Source: JANXUR01 sp038229415
GTDB lineage: Bacteria; Acidobacteriota; Terriglobia; Terriglobales; Acidobacteriaceae
Reading direction: 5' to 3'
DNA length: 64,000 nt
Assembly: GCA_038229415.1 (NCBI GenBank)
Contig: JBBROM010000001.1
Location: 434,001 to 498,000, forward strand
Shown here: one piece after another, positions 34,856-43,907 of the stretch
Position numbering within the stretch: position 1 is the first letter of the stretch
Layout of the letters: each line of letters starts with the position of its first letter
The notes under the pieces: model-generated
Told to the model about the DNA's origin: nothing
Seen by the model: the letters and a program-made list of their open reading frames with translations, nothing else
Database searches by the model: none
Program-made: the position numbers and the translations under genes

Positions 34856-35307
34856 TTCTTGAAGGCGCGCAGGCGGGACTGTCTTGGTCCACGATTTTGG
34901 CCAAACGCGAGGGCTATCGCAAGGCGTTTGCCGGATTCGATCCCAAGAAGGTGGCGAAGTTCGATGACGCCAAGCTGGCAAAGCTGATGCTGAATCCCGA
35001 GATCGTGCGCAACCGCTTGAAGATTCAATCGGCCGTGACGAATGCGCGTGCGTTTCTCGCAGTGCAGAAAGACTTCGGCAGCTTCGACGCCTACGTCTGG
35101 CGATTCGTTGGTGGCAAGCCCAAGGTGAATCGTCCGGCGACGATGAAAGATGTGCCCGCGAAAACAGCGGAGTCCGATGCCATGAGCAAAGACCTGCTGC
35201 GGCGCGGCTTCAAGTTCGTCGGCTCGACGATTTGCTACGCGTTCATGCAAGCCACCGGACTGGTGGACGATCACGCACAGACGTGCTTCCGCTGCCGCAA
35301 GCGCTGA
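34729..35307 (+). CDS. tag: DNA-3-methyladenine glycosylase I
   Basis: A 192-residue enzyme of normal length. RCVWAQKALDVSYHDKEWGRP is the N-terminal signature, with a Cys and His of the zinc snap. FEFLILEGAQAGLSWSTIL carries the conserved Glu of the base pocket, and the C-terminal DDHAQTCFRC gives the remaining His/Cys zinc ligands. It removes 3-methyladenine from alkylated DNA by base excision. It lies 20 bp before the agmatinase-like gene on the same strand. Confidence 0.95.
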   Translation: MGTTKENAKPRCVWAQKALDVSYHDKEWGRPVHDDNVFFEFLILEGAQAGLSWSTILAKREGYRKAFAGFDPKKVAKFDDAKLAKLMLNPEIVRNRLKIQSAVTNARAFLAVQKDFGSFDAYVWRFVGGKPKVNRPATMKDVPAKTAESDAMSKDLLRRGFKFVGSTICYAFMQATGLVDDHAQTCFRCRKR

Positions 35308-35327
35308 GCGGCGCATAGAATATCTGC

Positions 35328-36248
35328 ATGTCGCAACGACCTTCGGGCAAGCCCACCCTGCTCGGCATTCCTCTCGACGCCAACTCTTCGTTCCTGCGTG
35401 GGCCTGCCACTGCGCCGACGCTGATTCGCGAAGCCTTCTGGAGCGACTCCGCCAATCACTGGTCAGAGATGTTTATAGACGTGGGTGCGGAAGGTGCGTT
35501 CGAGGATGCTGGCGATCTCGCGCTTACAAATAAGGTCGCCTCGACGGAAGATTTTTCGCTGATCGAGTCAGCCGTAGGAGCGCTGCTCGACGCTGGCAAG
35601 CGCCCCGTAATCCTTGGCGGCGATCATTCGATCACGTATCCGGTGGTGCGCGCCTTCGGCAAGCGCATTCCTGATCTGACGATTATCCACTTCGACGCGC
35701 ACTCGGATTTGTATGACGAGTTGCTGGGCAACCGGCTGTCGCACGCCTCGCCGTTTGCGCGCATCATGGAAGAAAAATTGGCGGCGCGGCTAATCCAGGT
35801 TGGCATTCGCACCATGAACGGACACCAGCGCGAACAGGCCGAGCGCCTCGGCGTGGAAGTGCACGAGATGCAGAACCTGCCCACGCCCGATCAACTACGA
35901 TTCGCCGGGCCGGTCTATATCACCTTCGATATGGACGTGCTGGAGCCGGGCATGGCCCCCGGCGTCTCGCACTGGGAGCCGGGCGGATTGACCACGCGCG
36001 AGGCGATCAGCTTTCTACACCAGATTCAGGGGAACATTGTTGGCGCGGATGTGGTGGAGTTCAACCCTGCGCGCGATACGAGCGGCATGACGGCCATGGT
36101 TGCCGCAAAGATTCTGAAAGAGATTTTGGGCAGGATGATTGCAGGACTAGATCGTGTTCCGGGGCGGTTCAAAGGGCAGTTCCATGCGCATGAGGACGCC
36201 TTCGCGCCTATGACTCCTGAGGAACTGGCCGATTGGTATGAGGAGTGA
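35328..36248 (+). CDS. speB: Agmatinase/arginase family ureohydrolase
   Basis: A 306-residue manganese hydrolase. The Mn ligands are visible as GGDHSITYP (His), IIHFDAHSDLYD (Asp, His, Asp) and VYITFDMDVLEPGMAPG (two Asp); LSHASPF and DVVEFNPARD are also typical. Substrate loops cannot separate agmatinase, guanidinobutyrase and arginase with certainty. Agmatinase, giving putrescine and urea, is the commonest role for this branch. It ends immediately before the convergent RDD gene. Confidence 0.85.
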   Translation: MSQRPSGKPTLLGIPLDANSSFLRGPATAPTLIREAFWSDSANHWSEMFIDVGAEGAFEDAGDLALTNKVASTEDFSLIESAVGALLDAGKRPVILGGDHSITYPVVRAFGKRIPDLTIIHFDAHSDLYDELLGNRLSHASPFARIMEEKLAARLIQVGIRTMNGHQREQAERLGVEVHEMQNLPTPDQLRFAGPVYITFDMDVLEPGMAPGVSHWEPGGLTTREAISFLHQIQGNIVGADVVEFNPARDTSGMTAMVAAKILKEILGRMIAGLDRVPGRFKGQFHAHEDAFAPMTPEELADWYEE

Positions 36249-36249
36249 G

Positions 36250-36768
36250 TTAGTTACCCTTCTTCTCCCGTACCACAATCGTTTCCGCTATCCGGTCATG
36301 CACACAGCGGCGATTGGGATGGATAAAATATTGCAAAAATCCGAAGCCCATCTCCAGCATGGAAGCGCCATAGCCGAGCGCACGCTCCATCGACTGAAAT
36401 AGCGACAGCCGTTCGTGTACCAGCGACACAGCGCGAATCCCCACCAGACGCTTGCCCAGTGTGCGTCCGTTGCCGAAGTAATTGCACAGGCCGAACCACA
36501 GCGCCAGGTACACAATGCTGTACCAGTTCTCGAAGAAGTTGAGCTCGACGTGCGCAACCTTGTAGCCAGCAAGATTCAGCAGGTAGGCTATGCCCATACC
36601 CAAAGGCACAAACAACACCGCCCCAAGAATAAAGTCCACCAGCAGCGCAACCGCGCGCGCCTTAAAAGAGGCCAGCGGCAAGCCCGCAAGCTCGGCCATG
36701 CGATGCGTTTCATGGGGATCGTAGAGGCGCGGGGCGCTTTTGTTAAAGCTTGATTCCGTTTGCGACAT
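36250..36768 (-). CDS. RDD family membrane protein
   Basis: ATG at 36768 gives 172 residues; longer open sequence upstream is unlikely to be coding. The RDD pattern is present: PLASFKARAVALLVDFILG opens the first membrane helix, LALWFGLCNYFGNGRTLGKR precedes the second, and NRRCVHDRIAETIVV is the conserved end with the Arg-Asp pair. These proteins have two to three transmembrane helices. Function is uncertain; some members are suggested ion exchangers. It diverges from the S9 peptidase gene. Confidence 0.87.
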   Translation of the reverse strand: MSQTESSFNKSAPRLYDPHETHRMAELAGLPLASFKARAVALLVDFILGAVLFVPLGMGIAYLLNLAGYKVAHVELNFFENWYSIVYLALWFGLCNYFGNGRTLGKRLVGIRAVSLVHERLSLFQSMERALGYGASMLEMGFGFLQYFIHPNRRCVHDRIAETIVVREKKGN

Positions 36769-36922
36769 GCGAGTGAGGTTAGCGCATATGCTGCGCGGAC
36801 GGCAAGAGTGATTTGCCGCACTACCGAACCTATGCTGCGCGGAACCCCTGGGCAGAGCTCTCTTCCGGCAATTTCGGTTACACTTCTCGGTTCTATTTCT
36901 TCGCTTTTTCTGGAGCCTCCTG

Positions 36923-39061
36923 ATGAAACTGTCGCGTTCTGTTATGTGGATTGTGCTCACCCTTGCTTCTTTCGTTCTGCTGATTCCGGCCTCATCTCTT
37001 GCGCAGTCCAAACCGAAGGTCAGCTTCGATGAATTCTTCAACGCTGCTGGCATCGGTTCCGTGCGCATCTCTCCTGACGGTCATGCCGTCGTGATGAGCG
37101 TGGGCCGTGCGGATTGGCAACAGGAGTACTTCCGCAACGATCTGTGGCTTTATCGCGACGCCAACGGTGGATCGCTGTTGCAGCTCACGCAGTCGGGCCA
37201 CGATGGAGATCCGCAGTGGTCGCCCGACGGGCGCTGGATTGCATTCGTCTCGGACCGCAAGACGCCGGGCGGCAAGGGCGGCAGCACTGCATTGCGCGGT
37301 GATGACGCCGACGCCGCTGAAAAGGCCGCACAAATTTATTTGATTGCAGCCGATGGTGGCGAGGCTTTCCCAATCACCGCTGGCGACGAGGATGTGCATG
37401 GATTCGCCTGGGCACCAGATAGCAAGTCGGTTTACTTCGCCACGCGGCTGCCGTGGCCGAAGTCGAAGACTGAGGAATACAAGAAGCTGTGGAAGGATGT
37501 GGTCGAGTATCGCGACGCCGAGCGCGGCGACCAGATATTTCAGCTCGACGTGGCGGCCGCGATGGCGCGTTATTACGCCAAAGGCACGGAAGCACAGCCT
37601 GCGGCGAGTGAAGTGGCAGGCACGCCGGGAGCGAAGCTCATTGCCAGTTTTGACCTTGGCATCAACGATTTAGTGTGTTCGCTCGATGGCCGCAAGCTGG
37701 GATTTGTCTCGTCAACGATTTCGCACCGGCAGGAGAAAGTAGCGCAGATCGAAGTGTATGTGGTGGACCTGACGCAGCCGGATGCGGCACGCGCACCTCG
37801 CAAGCTTACGGAAAACACAACGCAGGAAGCGGTTTTGCAATGGGCGACGGACAGTCGGCATCTTTTCTTTCAGACGGAAGTCGGCTCGATGGAAGGTTCG
37901 CGCTGGGATCCGCAGCCCCGTCTTTACTGGGTGGATACGGAGTCTGGCAAGGTGGAGCGCTGGGCTGCCAAGTTCGAGGGCGCGGTGCAGTTGGGTGAGT
38001 ATGCGCCGACGCGGGATGGCGTAATCTTCGCGGGACGGCTGGGTACCGAGGTGCAGTATTATCGTGCGTCCTCCCCGAATGATGATGCAGCGAAACTCGC
38101 GGGCTGGAGCGGTACTTACGGAGGAATCACTGCATCCGCAGACGGCAAGCTGGCCTTCTTGTATTCCACCTTGCAGAAGCCGACGGAAGTTTACGTCGCG
38201 GATTCGACGGCGAAGTTGGGCGCAGCGAGTGCGGTGACAAAGTTTAATCAGTTGTTCACCGAGCGCGACCTGCCACAAGGCGAACCCTTCCGCTGGAAGA
38301 GCGACGACGGTGCAGCGGTCGAGGGGATGTTGATTTATCCTCCGGGGCAATTTCGCGCCAAGGGATTGAAGATGCTGACGCTGATTCACGGCGGCCCGCA
38401 GGATGCCGACGGCGATCACTTTGAGATGGACTGGTATCAGTGGACGACGCTGGCAGCGAATGCCGGGTGGGTCGTCTTTCAGCCGAACTATCGCGGCTCG
38501 ATTGGCTATGGCGATGCATTCACGCTCGACATCGCTCCGCACATTGTTTCAAAGCCGGGCCGCGATATTCTCGCTGGCGTGGATGAGCTGGTGAAGCAGG
38601 GCATTGCCGATCCGAATCGCCTTGCGATTGGCGGATACAGCTACGGCGGCTACATGACCAACTGGCTCATCACGCAGACCACGCGCTTTAAGGCCGCCAT
38701 GACCGGCGCTGGCGCGGTGGAACACGCCGCCAACTGGGGCAATGACGACACCACGTTTGACGATGCCGGACTGTTTGGCGGGCGTCCGTGGGAGCAGCCG
38801 AAGGTGTATGCCGAAGAAGCCGCACTGAACTACATGGATCGCGTGCGAACTCCAACTCACATGGTTGGCGGCAGCGAGGATATTCGTGTTGCGGTGTTGG
38901 AGGACTACTTGCTCGACCGCGCACTGAACTCGCTGGGCATTCCCAGTTCGCTACTCATCTTTCCGGGCGAAGGGCATGGTCTCGGCAAGAATCCGTGGCA
39001 CGGACGGATTAAGGTGCGGGAAGAGTTGAAGTGGCTGGAAAAATACGGGGACGCGAAGTAG
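36923..39061 (+). CDS. S9 family prolyl oligopeptidase-type peptidase, exported
   Basis: A 712-residue protein with a signal peptide (WIVLTLASFVLLIPASSLAQ). The N-terminal half is a WD40-like seven-bladed propeller (SPDGHAVVMSVG, SPDGRWIAFVSDRKTP, APDSKSVYFAT). The C-terminal alpha/beta hydrolase has LTLIHGGPQDADGD (oxyanion side), the nucleophile elbow GGYSYGGYMT, a late Asp near GGSEDIRV and the His in GEGHGLGKNP, so the full Ser-Asp-His triad is present. It resembles acylaminoacyl-peptidase and dipeptidyl-peptidase-like enzymes of the periplasm. A TGGAGCCTCC site lies before ATG. Confidence 0.94.
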   Translation: MKLSRSVMWIVLTLASFVLLIPASSLAQSKPKVSFDEFFNAAGIGSVRISPDGHAVVMSVGRADWQQEYFRNDLWLYRDANGGSLLQLTQSGHDGDPQWSPDGRWIAFVSDRKTPGGKGGSTALRGDDADAAEKAAQIYLIAADGGEAFPITAGDEDVHGFAWAPDSKSVYFATRLPWPKSKTEEYKKLWKDVVEYRDAERGDQIFQLDVAAAMARYYAKGTEAQPAASEVAGTPGAKLIASFDLGINDLVCSLDGRKLGFVSSTISHRQEKVAQIEVYVVDLTQPDAARAPRKLTENTTQEAVLQWATDSRHLFFQTEVGSMEGSRWDPQPRLYWVDTESGKVERWAAKFEGAVQLGEYAPTRDGVIFAGRLGTEVQYYRASSPNDDAAKLAGWSGTYGGITASADGKLAFLYSTLQKPTEVYVADSTAKLGAASAVTKFNQLFTERDLPQGEPFRWKSDDGAAVEGMLIYPPGQFRAKGLKMLTLIHGGPQDADGDHFEMDWYQWTTLAANAGWVVFQPNYRGSIGYGDAFTLDIAPHIVSKPGRDILAGVDELVKQGIADPNRLAIGGYSYGGYMTNWLITQTTRFKAAMTGAGAVEHAANWGNDDTTFDDAGLFGGRPWEQPKVYAEEAALNYMDRVRTPTHMVGGSEDIRVAVLEDYLLDRALNSLGIPSSLLIFPGEGHGLGKNPWHGRIKVREELKWLEKYGDAK

Positions 39062-39105
39062 GGAGCAAACCGCATTAAAAATCGGAGTGGAGGTTCGCGA
39101 CTCAG

Positions 39106-39654
39106 TCAGCGTTTGAGCGGCTTCCACTCTCCTTCGTCGTCCGAATCGTCCGAGTGCCCGTACTGGTAGAGTCCATCCGCGCGCAATGACAGAACTTTTT
39201 CTGCGGGGTCGTACAGAAGCCACTGCACACTATCTTTGTCGTAGGGCTGCGTCTTCAATATGGCACCGAGATCGAACTTGAATTCGCATCTGGTATTACG
39301 GGGAGAAATCGAAAAGCGCACGAGCTTCTGGCCGTCGAGAAACTCAGCTGCACGACGAATGCCAACTTTTGTTGAACTATCACCCATAGGTTTGCGGCCC
39401 GACAAGACCATCCAATTGCAGCAATAGATCCACAGATGCCAGTCGCCGTGTATGTAGACTCTTCTGCGTGCAAAGAACTCTCGAACCTTTGGTGGGGAAT
39501 TTTTTGTTGTGGATTTCGGTTCACCGATTGACAGATGCGGATTGCCAAACTGAAATGTCAGAAAAGATCCGACCCCGCTTTCGACTCGCCAGCACGGCTT
39601 ACCGTAAAGCTTGCGAAAGACTCTTTCAAGTGCGCTTGTAGGTGTTGATTTCAC
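39106..39654 (-). CDS. Hypothetical protein, about 180 residues
   Basis: 182 residues with a balanced composition and conserved-looking blocks: GKPCWRVESGVGSFLTFQFG, REFFARRRVYIHGDWHLWIY and CCNWMVLSG, ending in an acidic stretch SDDSDDEGEW. It begins 16 bp after the amidase stop on the same strand, so it is probably its operon partner. The region is less GC-rich than its neighbours, a hint of different origin. I do not recognise a named domain. The WHLWIYCC block looks like a family hallmark rather than chance. Confidence 0.7.
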   Translation of the reverse strand: MKSTPTSALERVFRKLYGKPCWRVESGVGSFLTFQFGNPHLSIGEPKSTTKNSPPKVREFFARRRVYIHGDWHLWIYCCNWMVLSGRKPMGDSSTKVGIRRAAEFLDGQKLVRFSISPRNTRCEFKFDLGAILKTQPYDKDSVQWLLYDPAEKVLSLRADGLYQYGHSDDSDDEGEWKPLKR

Positions 39655-39670
39655 AAGGCTGGTTCGGGTG

Positions 39671-42034
39671 CTACTGCCCCGACGACCGCGCTCCCGTACT
39701 AGCCGTGAGCTTCTGGTTGCGCTGGCTCACATAGCTGGAGATGCCCTTGTAAAGTGCCTCGGCGAGTTGCTGGCGGTAGCTCGATTGGATGAGTTGCTTC
39801 TCGTCGTTGGGGCTGCTGACGAAAGAAACTTCGGCGAGTGCCGCGGGCATCGCCGTGGAGCGCAGCACGGCGTAGTTGGCAGGCTTTACGCCACGATCGG
39901 GCAAGCCCGGATTGCTCGATTCTTCCTCATGATGCAGAAACGCTTGCAGAAACCCTGCGAGTTTGCGTGAATTTTCACTGCGTGCGGTGACGGCTGCGTC
40001 CGCACCAGCGGCAGAGGGATAGAACGTTTCCACGCCGCGCGCATGGCTGCGCGAACTGTAGTTGCCGTGAATCGAGATAAACAGGTCGGCGCCAGCAGCA
40101 TTGGCCGCAGAAGCACGCTGCTCAAGCGCCACGTAAGAGTCATCGTCGCGCGTCAGCACAACGTCGTAGTCGGGATTCTTCTTCAGCAACAAGCTCAGCC
40201 GGTGCGCCACGTCGAGTGCCAAATCTTTTTCCATCAGGCCACGATTGCCGATGGTGCCCATATCCCAGCCACCATGGCCGGGGTCGAGTACGATCTTCAG
40301 TTTGGCATTTGCAATGCGTTCCTGTGGCCTTTGTGATGGCGTCGGCATAGTCAGCGGCTTCGCGGGAATACGGGCGACGGATACACCGTTACTTGGCAAC
40401 GGTGCGGAAGCGACATCGGAGTGCGCTCCGGGCTTTGGCGCGGACGCAACCGCTTTGGGCACTTCGCGCGCTGGTGTACCCATCTCGATGCGCAAACCGT
40501 AGGGCTCAGTGGTCATGCGCACGCGATAGTCCACAGTGCCGTTGGTATCGAGCACCACGCGAGTGACGCCGGGTTGCGAACTGGCGGCACGGACGCGCAC
40601 CAGATGCGATCCGTCGCCAGAAAGTCTGGCGGGGACGCTGTGCGAAAGAGCAGTCCCCTGCAGGTCGAAGTAGATGCGATCAGGATTGCTCAGGCGATGC
40701 TCTTCGTAGTGCGTCTGGTTGTTCAGCGCAAGCAGTACAACGGTGCGGCCAGCTTCCTTGGTTACGCGAATGCCGGTAAGGCTGCTCGGGCCCGAGTCCG
40801 TGGAGTCAGCAAGTGCAGGCGATGGACTCGGCGCAGTAGCGGGCAGCGCTTCGGGTTGTAAGTTGCCTTCAGAGGCAGGACTTGTGGAACCGCTCTGTGC
40901 CATCGCGGGCGGTGTTGCTGCGGAAGGAGTTGCAGAACTCGGATCGCTCGTAGTCGCTTGCTGTGTTGTAGTGGCTGCAGGCGCGGCCTTGCCGGGGGCA
41001 AAACTTTCAAGGAGATGCGAGAGTGCCGTGCCGTGCTGCGTATACCAGTAGACGGCGGCGGCCAGCAGTAGCGCGGCGGCCAGTGTCCACCACAGGTTTC
41101 GATGACTGCGTACCGGCTCCGAATAAGCCTGGAAAAGTAGCGGGCTGCTTGAATTGTCCTGCTGCGCAGATTCATGCGCAGCTTCCGAACGGCGCGGGGC
41201 AGGTTCCCACATGGGAGTAGGTTCACGCAGCACAGGCCCTGGTACTACAGGGGCATCTTCGGGAACGATGACCGGAGGACTGTGTTCTTCTGGCACTGCC
41301 CCAGCCGCAATTTCAGCGGGTGCTGGTTCTACCTCGGCAGTTTCAGCAATGCCGTCGTGAGCGGATTCCACGGGAGCCGGGAACTCGATGACGTTGGACG
41401 CTGCTGGAGTGCTGGATTCCGGGGTATACTCTTCGCGCTCTGCAACGCTCGGCTCTACAATTTCGTGGGTGGCGATCCAAATCGGCGCTTCGATGGACTG
41501 CTCTCGTGCATCCGCAAATTCGACTGGCGTGGCCAGTTCTTCGAGTGCCTCGGCTTCGGGCACGACTGCGTCCACAGTATGTTCCGGGCCATGCTCCGCC
41601 AGCAATTCACCAAGCTTCTTCAATCGCTCCAAGTCGGAGACGGAAAATGCGTATGGCCGGGCGGAGAGTGCTTGCACTAGTCCAATCGTTTCGCCCTGAT
41701 GCAGCAACGGTGCGGCCAGTACCGAACGCACGTTGATCTTCCGCGCCACGCTCGGGTCAACCCGCTCATCCTTCCACACGTCTTCGCAGCGGATGACCTC
41801 GCGAGTGCGAACGCAAGCTCCGGAGATGCCAGCTTCGATATTCAGCGGTGCACCCACGCGCGGCGCGGATTCGCCTGCCCGGGCGCGGCACACAAAGATG
41901 CCTGCGTCGTCGCGCAAGGCAATCGCGGAGCCAGAGGCACCTGTAAGTGCAAGAATGCGCTCTGCGATGAACTGCACTCTGGCTTCGGGTGGCAGGGCGC
42001 GGGCGTCTTGCTCGGTTTGGATCAGTGAAAGCAT
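39671..42034 (-). CDS. N-acetylmuramoyl-L-alanine amidase with N-terminal GAF domain and AMIN domain
   Basis: A 787-residue fusion. Residues about 10-150 resemble a GAF sensor (LALTGASGSAIALRDDAGIF, LAAPLLHQGETIGLVQAL). An acidic, Pro/Glu-rich linker follows to a membrane helix (NLWWTLAAALLLAAAVYWYT, about residue 313). Beyond it are an AMIN domain (GIRVTKEAGRTVVLLALNN) and an Amidase_3 zinc domain with KIVLDPGHGGWDMG (His, about 567), a Glu in GLMEKDLALDVA, FISIHGN and the catalytic Glu in ALAEVSFVSS. The topology implies a cytoplasmic GAF domain and a periplasmic peptidoglycan amidase in one chain. The domain order is unusual for AmiC/CwlM-like enzymes. Confidence 0.9.
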   Translation of the reverse strand: MLSLIQTEQDARALPPEARVQFIAERILALTGASGSAIALRDDAGIFVCRARAGESAPRVGAPLNIEAGISGACVRTREVIRCEDVWKDERVDPSVARKINVRSVLAAPLLHQGETIGLVQALSARPYAFSVSDLERLKKLGELLAEHGPEHTVDAVVPEAEALEELATPVEFADAREQSIEAPIWIATHEIVEPSVAEREEYTPESSTPAASNVIEFPAPVESAHDGIAETAEVEPAPAEIAAGAVPEEHSPPVIVPEDAPVVPGPVLREPTPMWEPAPRRSEAAHESAQQDNSSSPLLFQAYSEPVRSHRNLWWTLAAALLLAAAVYWYTQHGTALSHLLESFAPGKAAPAATTTQQATTSDPSSATPSAATPPAMAQSGSTSPASEGNLQPEALPATAPSPSPALADSTDSGPSSLTGIRVTKEAGRTVVLLALNNQTHYEEHRLSNPDRIYFDLQGTALSHSVPARLSGDGSHLVRVRAASSQPGVTRVVLDTNGTVDYRVRMTTEPYGLRIEMGTPAREVPKAVASAPKPGAHSDVASAPLPSNGVSVARIPAKPLTMPTPSQRPQERIANAKLKIVLDPGHGGWDMGTIGNRGLMEKDLALDVAHRLSLLLKKNPDYDVVLTRDDDSYVALEQRASAANAAGADLFISIHGNYSSRSHARGVETFYPSAAGADAAVTARSENSRKLAGFLQAFLHHEEESSNPGLPDRGVKPANYAVLRSTAMPAALAEVSFVSSPNDEKQLIQSSYRQQLAEALYKGISSYVSQRNQKLTASTGARSSGQ

Positions 42035-42043
42035 GGATTCACG

Positions 42044-42085
42044 CGGCTTGAGCGCCCGCTCCGTTTTACGGAGCGGGCCTCAGCC
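42044..42085 (-). promoter_or_regulatory. Long hairpin in the amidase 5' leader
   Basis: Arms GCCCGCTCCG (42054-42063) and CGGAGCGGGC (42069-42078) around a 5-nt loop are perfect. Flanking TGAG/CTCA and GGC/GCC extend the stem with small bulges. It ends about 10-20 nt before the amidase ATG and could limit or stabilise its mRNA. Confidence 0.45.
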
Positions 42086-42318
42086 GCTGCCTCAAATCAA
42101 GGCTGGAATTGCTTGTGGCAGGTTCGCCACAGTTTCCAGCGTATGGCGCGAGTATATATCAGAAAACGAATGGTTTACAGGCACTTTTGTGGGTAACGGG
42201 ACGCGCTGGCAGAACCACGCCCCAGAGTGGGGAGTGGCCGGTAAGGTTCATGGCACACATAGGGGCACAACTTATTTGCCTTAAGCTGGGTTTCATCCTA
42301 TGCTCGAAAGATGAGGTT

Positions 42319-42696
42319 ATGGGTGAATTTGTGATGCCCATAGTGACCATGCCGGAATCGAAAAAAACGAGAAAGTCTGCTTGGCTTTGGCCGTTGGGGA
42401 TTTTGGCCGCGGGAGTCACCGGTGTGGCTGCGGTGGCAGTGCGGGGATGCTGGCACAAGAGTATGAGCTGGCCCGTGCGCGCAGGGCGCCATTCCTATCA
42501 GGTTTGCACGGCGTGCGGCGTCAAGCGGCTGTTCGATGAGCACACGTTTCGGGGCTATGGGCCGTATAGCTACGAACTGGCGGAATTAGTTGAGATTTCG
42601 CAGGCTGAAAACGATTCTGTCGAAGAGCCCGCCACAGATCGAACAGACAAGAAAAGAGCCACTACCGTGCTAGGGCCGCAGGCGGTAGTCCGCTAG
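42319..42696 (+). CDS. Small membrane protein with CxxC motif
   Basis: ATG at 42319 gives 125 residues (the frame is open further upstream but without a credible start). A membrane helix (WLWPLGILAAGVTGVAAVAV, about residues 22-41) is followed by RGCWHKSMSWPVRAG, the CxxC block VCTACGVKRLFDEHTF and a tyrosine-rich RGYGPYSYEL. The Cys pairs could bind metal or form a disulfide. I have an impression of similar small proteins in Acidobacteriota, but no named family. Its stop is 4 bp from the convergent epimerase stop. Confidence 0.65.
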   Translation: MGEFVMPIVTMPESKKTRKSAWLWPLGILAAGVTGVAAVAVRGCWHKSMSWPVRAGRHSYQVCTACGVKRLFDEHTFRGYGPYSYELAELVEISQAENDSVEEPATDRTDKKRATTVLGPQAVVR

Positions 42697-42700
42697 GTTT

Positions 42701-43657
42701 TCAGATTTTTCCTGCCACAAGTTGTTCGCGGTACCACTCCACAGTGCGCCGCAATCCATCCTCAAAGTTCACGCCAGGGCGATAGCTAAACGCCTCTTCC
42801 GCGCGCCGAATATCCGCGAGCGAGTGCTTGATGTCGCCACTGCGATCTGGAGCATATTCCACTGGGCCCGCATAGCCGGTGATGCCGCGCAGTATTTCAA
42901 CCGTCTGGTTTAGCGAGAAGCGCTCGCCACAGGCGCAGTTAAACATTTCACCCGCTACTTTTTCCGCTGGGGCACTACTCGCCAGCATATTGCCAGCGAC
43001 GGTATTGTCAATATAGGTAAAATCCCGACTCTGTTCGCCGTCGCCGTAAATGGTGGGCGTCTCGCCCTTCAACATGTGCGTGATGAACTTGGCCAGCACG
43101 CCAGAATACGGAGAATTCGGAGCCTGTCGAGGGCCGAACACATTGAAGTAGCGCAGGCAAACTGTTTCCAGCCCATAGACTCGCCAAAACGACTTCATGT
43201 AGAGCTCACCCGTCAACTTTGCCACGGCATAGGGTGAGATCGGGTTTGGCGTCATCTCCTCGTGTTTGGGGAGGGTGGGAGTGTCTCCGTAGGCGGAGGA
43301 GGATGCTGCATATACCACGCGCCGCACCTTGGCGTCGCGGGCGGCCACCAGCAGGTTTAGCGTGCCATCCACATTTGCGCAATTGCTGGCTATGGGGTCA
43401 ATCACGGAGCGGGGCACCGAAGGCAGAGCCGCCTCGTGGAAGATGCAGTCCACGCCTACACAGGCAGAGGCCATGGCATCAGGGTCGAGTAGGTCAGCTT
43501 CTCTAAAGTCAATCTGGTCAATGATTTCGGTGAAATTAGCTCGACTGCCAGTTGCGAAGTTATCTACGCCACGAACCTGGTAGCCTTGGCGCAACAGGGC
43601 TCGGGCAAGGGCCGAGCCGATAAATCCAGCGATGCCGGTGATGAGTTGTACCGCCAT
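42701..43657 (-). CDS. NAD-dependent sugar-nucleotide 4-epimerase (GalE/WbpP-like)
   Basis: The frame is open to 43849, but ATG at 43657 starts the Rossmann fold (MAVQLITGIAGFIGSALARA), giving 318 residues, the family norm. GVDNFATGSRANF, FHEAALPSVPRSVIDP, YAASSSAYGDTPTLP and PISPYAVAKLTGELYM (catalytic Tyr-x3-Lys) match UDP-hexose epimerases. The VPRSVIDP wording is closest to WbpP/Gne-type UDP-GlcNAc 4-epimerases, so UDP-GlcNAc/UDP-GalNAc interconversion is favoured over UDP-glucose. It is divergent from ugd, so both may supply the EPS locus. Confidence 0.87.
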   Translation of the reverse strand: MAVQLITGIAGFIGSALARALLRQGYQVRGVDNFATGSRANFTEIIDQIDFREADLLDPDAMASACVGVDCIFHEAALPSVPRSVIDPIASNCANVDGTLNLLVAARDAKVRRVVYAASSSAYGDTPTLPKHEEMTPNPISPYAVAKLTGELYMKSFWRVYGLETVCLRYFNVFGPRQAPNSPYSGVLAKFITHMLKGETPTIYGDGEQSRDFTYIDNTVAGNMLASSAPAEKVAGEMFNCACGERFSLNQTVEILRGITGYAGPVEYAPDRSGDIKHSLADIRRAEEAFSYRPGVNFEDGLRRTVEWYREQLVAGKI

Positions 43658-43907
43658 GCCATTGATAGTAAACGATTGCCGAATGGGACTTGGCGTCTCC
43701 GGGTGTGTGGTGCCAATGTGAATAGTCCCTAACTGGCTGCGGGCAGGCTGCCGATGCTGATAAAGTAGAAGAAAGGCTCGCATCTGGCTAGCGAGATGCA
43801 ACATAGTGCGGGGGTACGTCTCCCACGTCCTCATAATTGATTTTTTCACCGAAGTTGTCGCAAAAATTCCTTAGCCCCGTGAACGGGGTCCAGCGGAGTC
43901 ATTTTTC

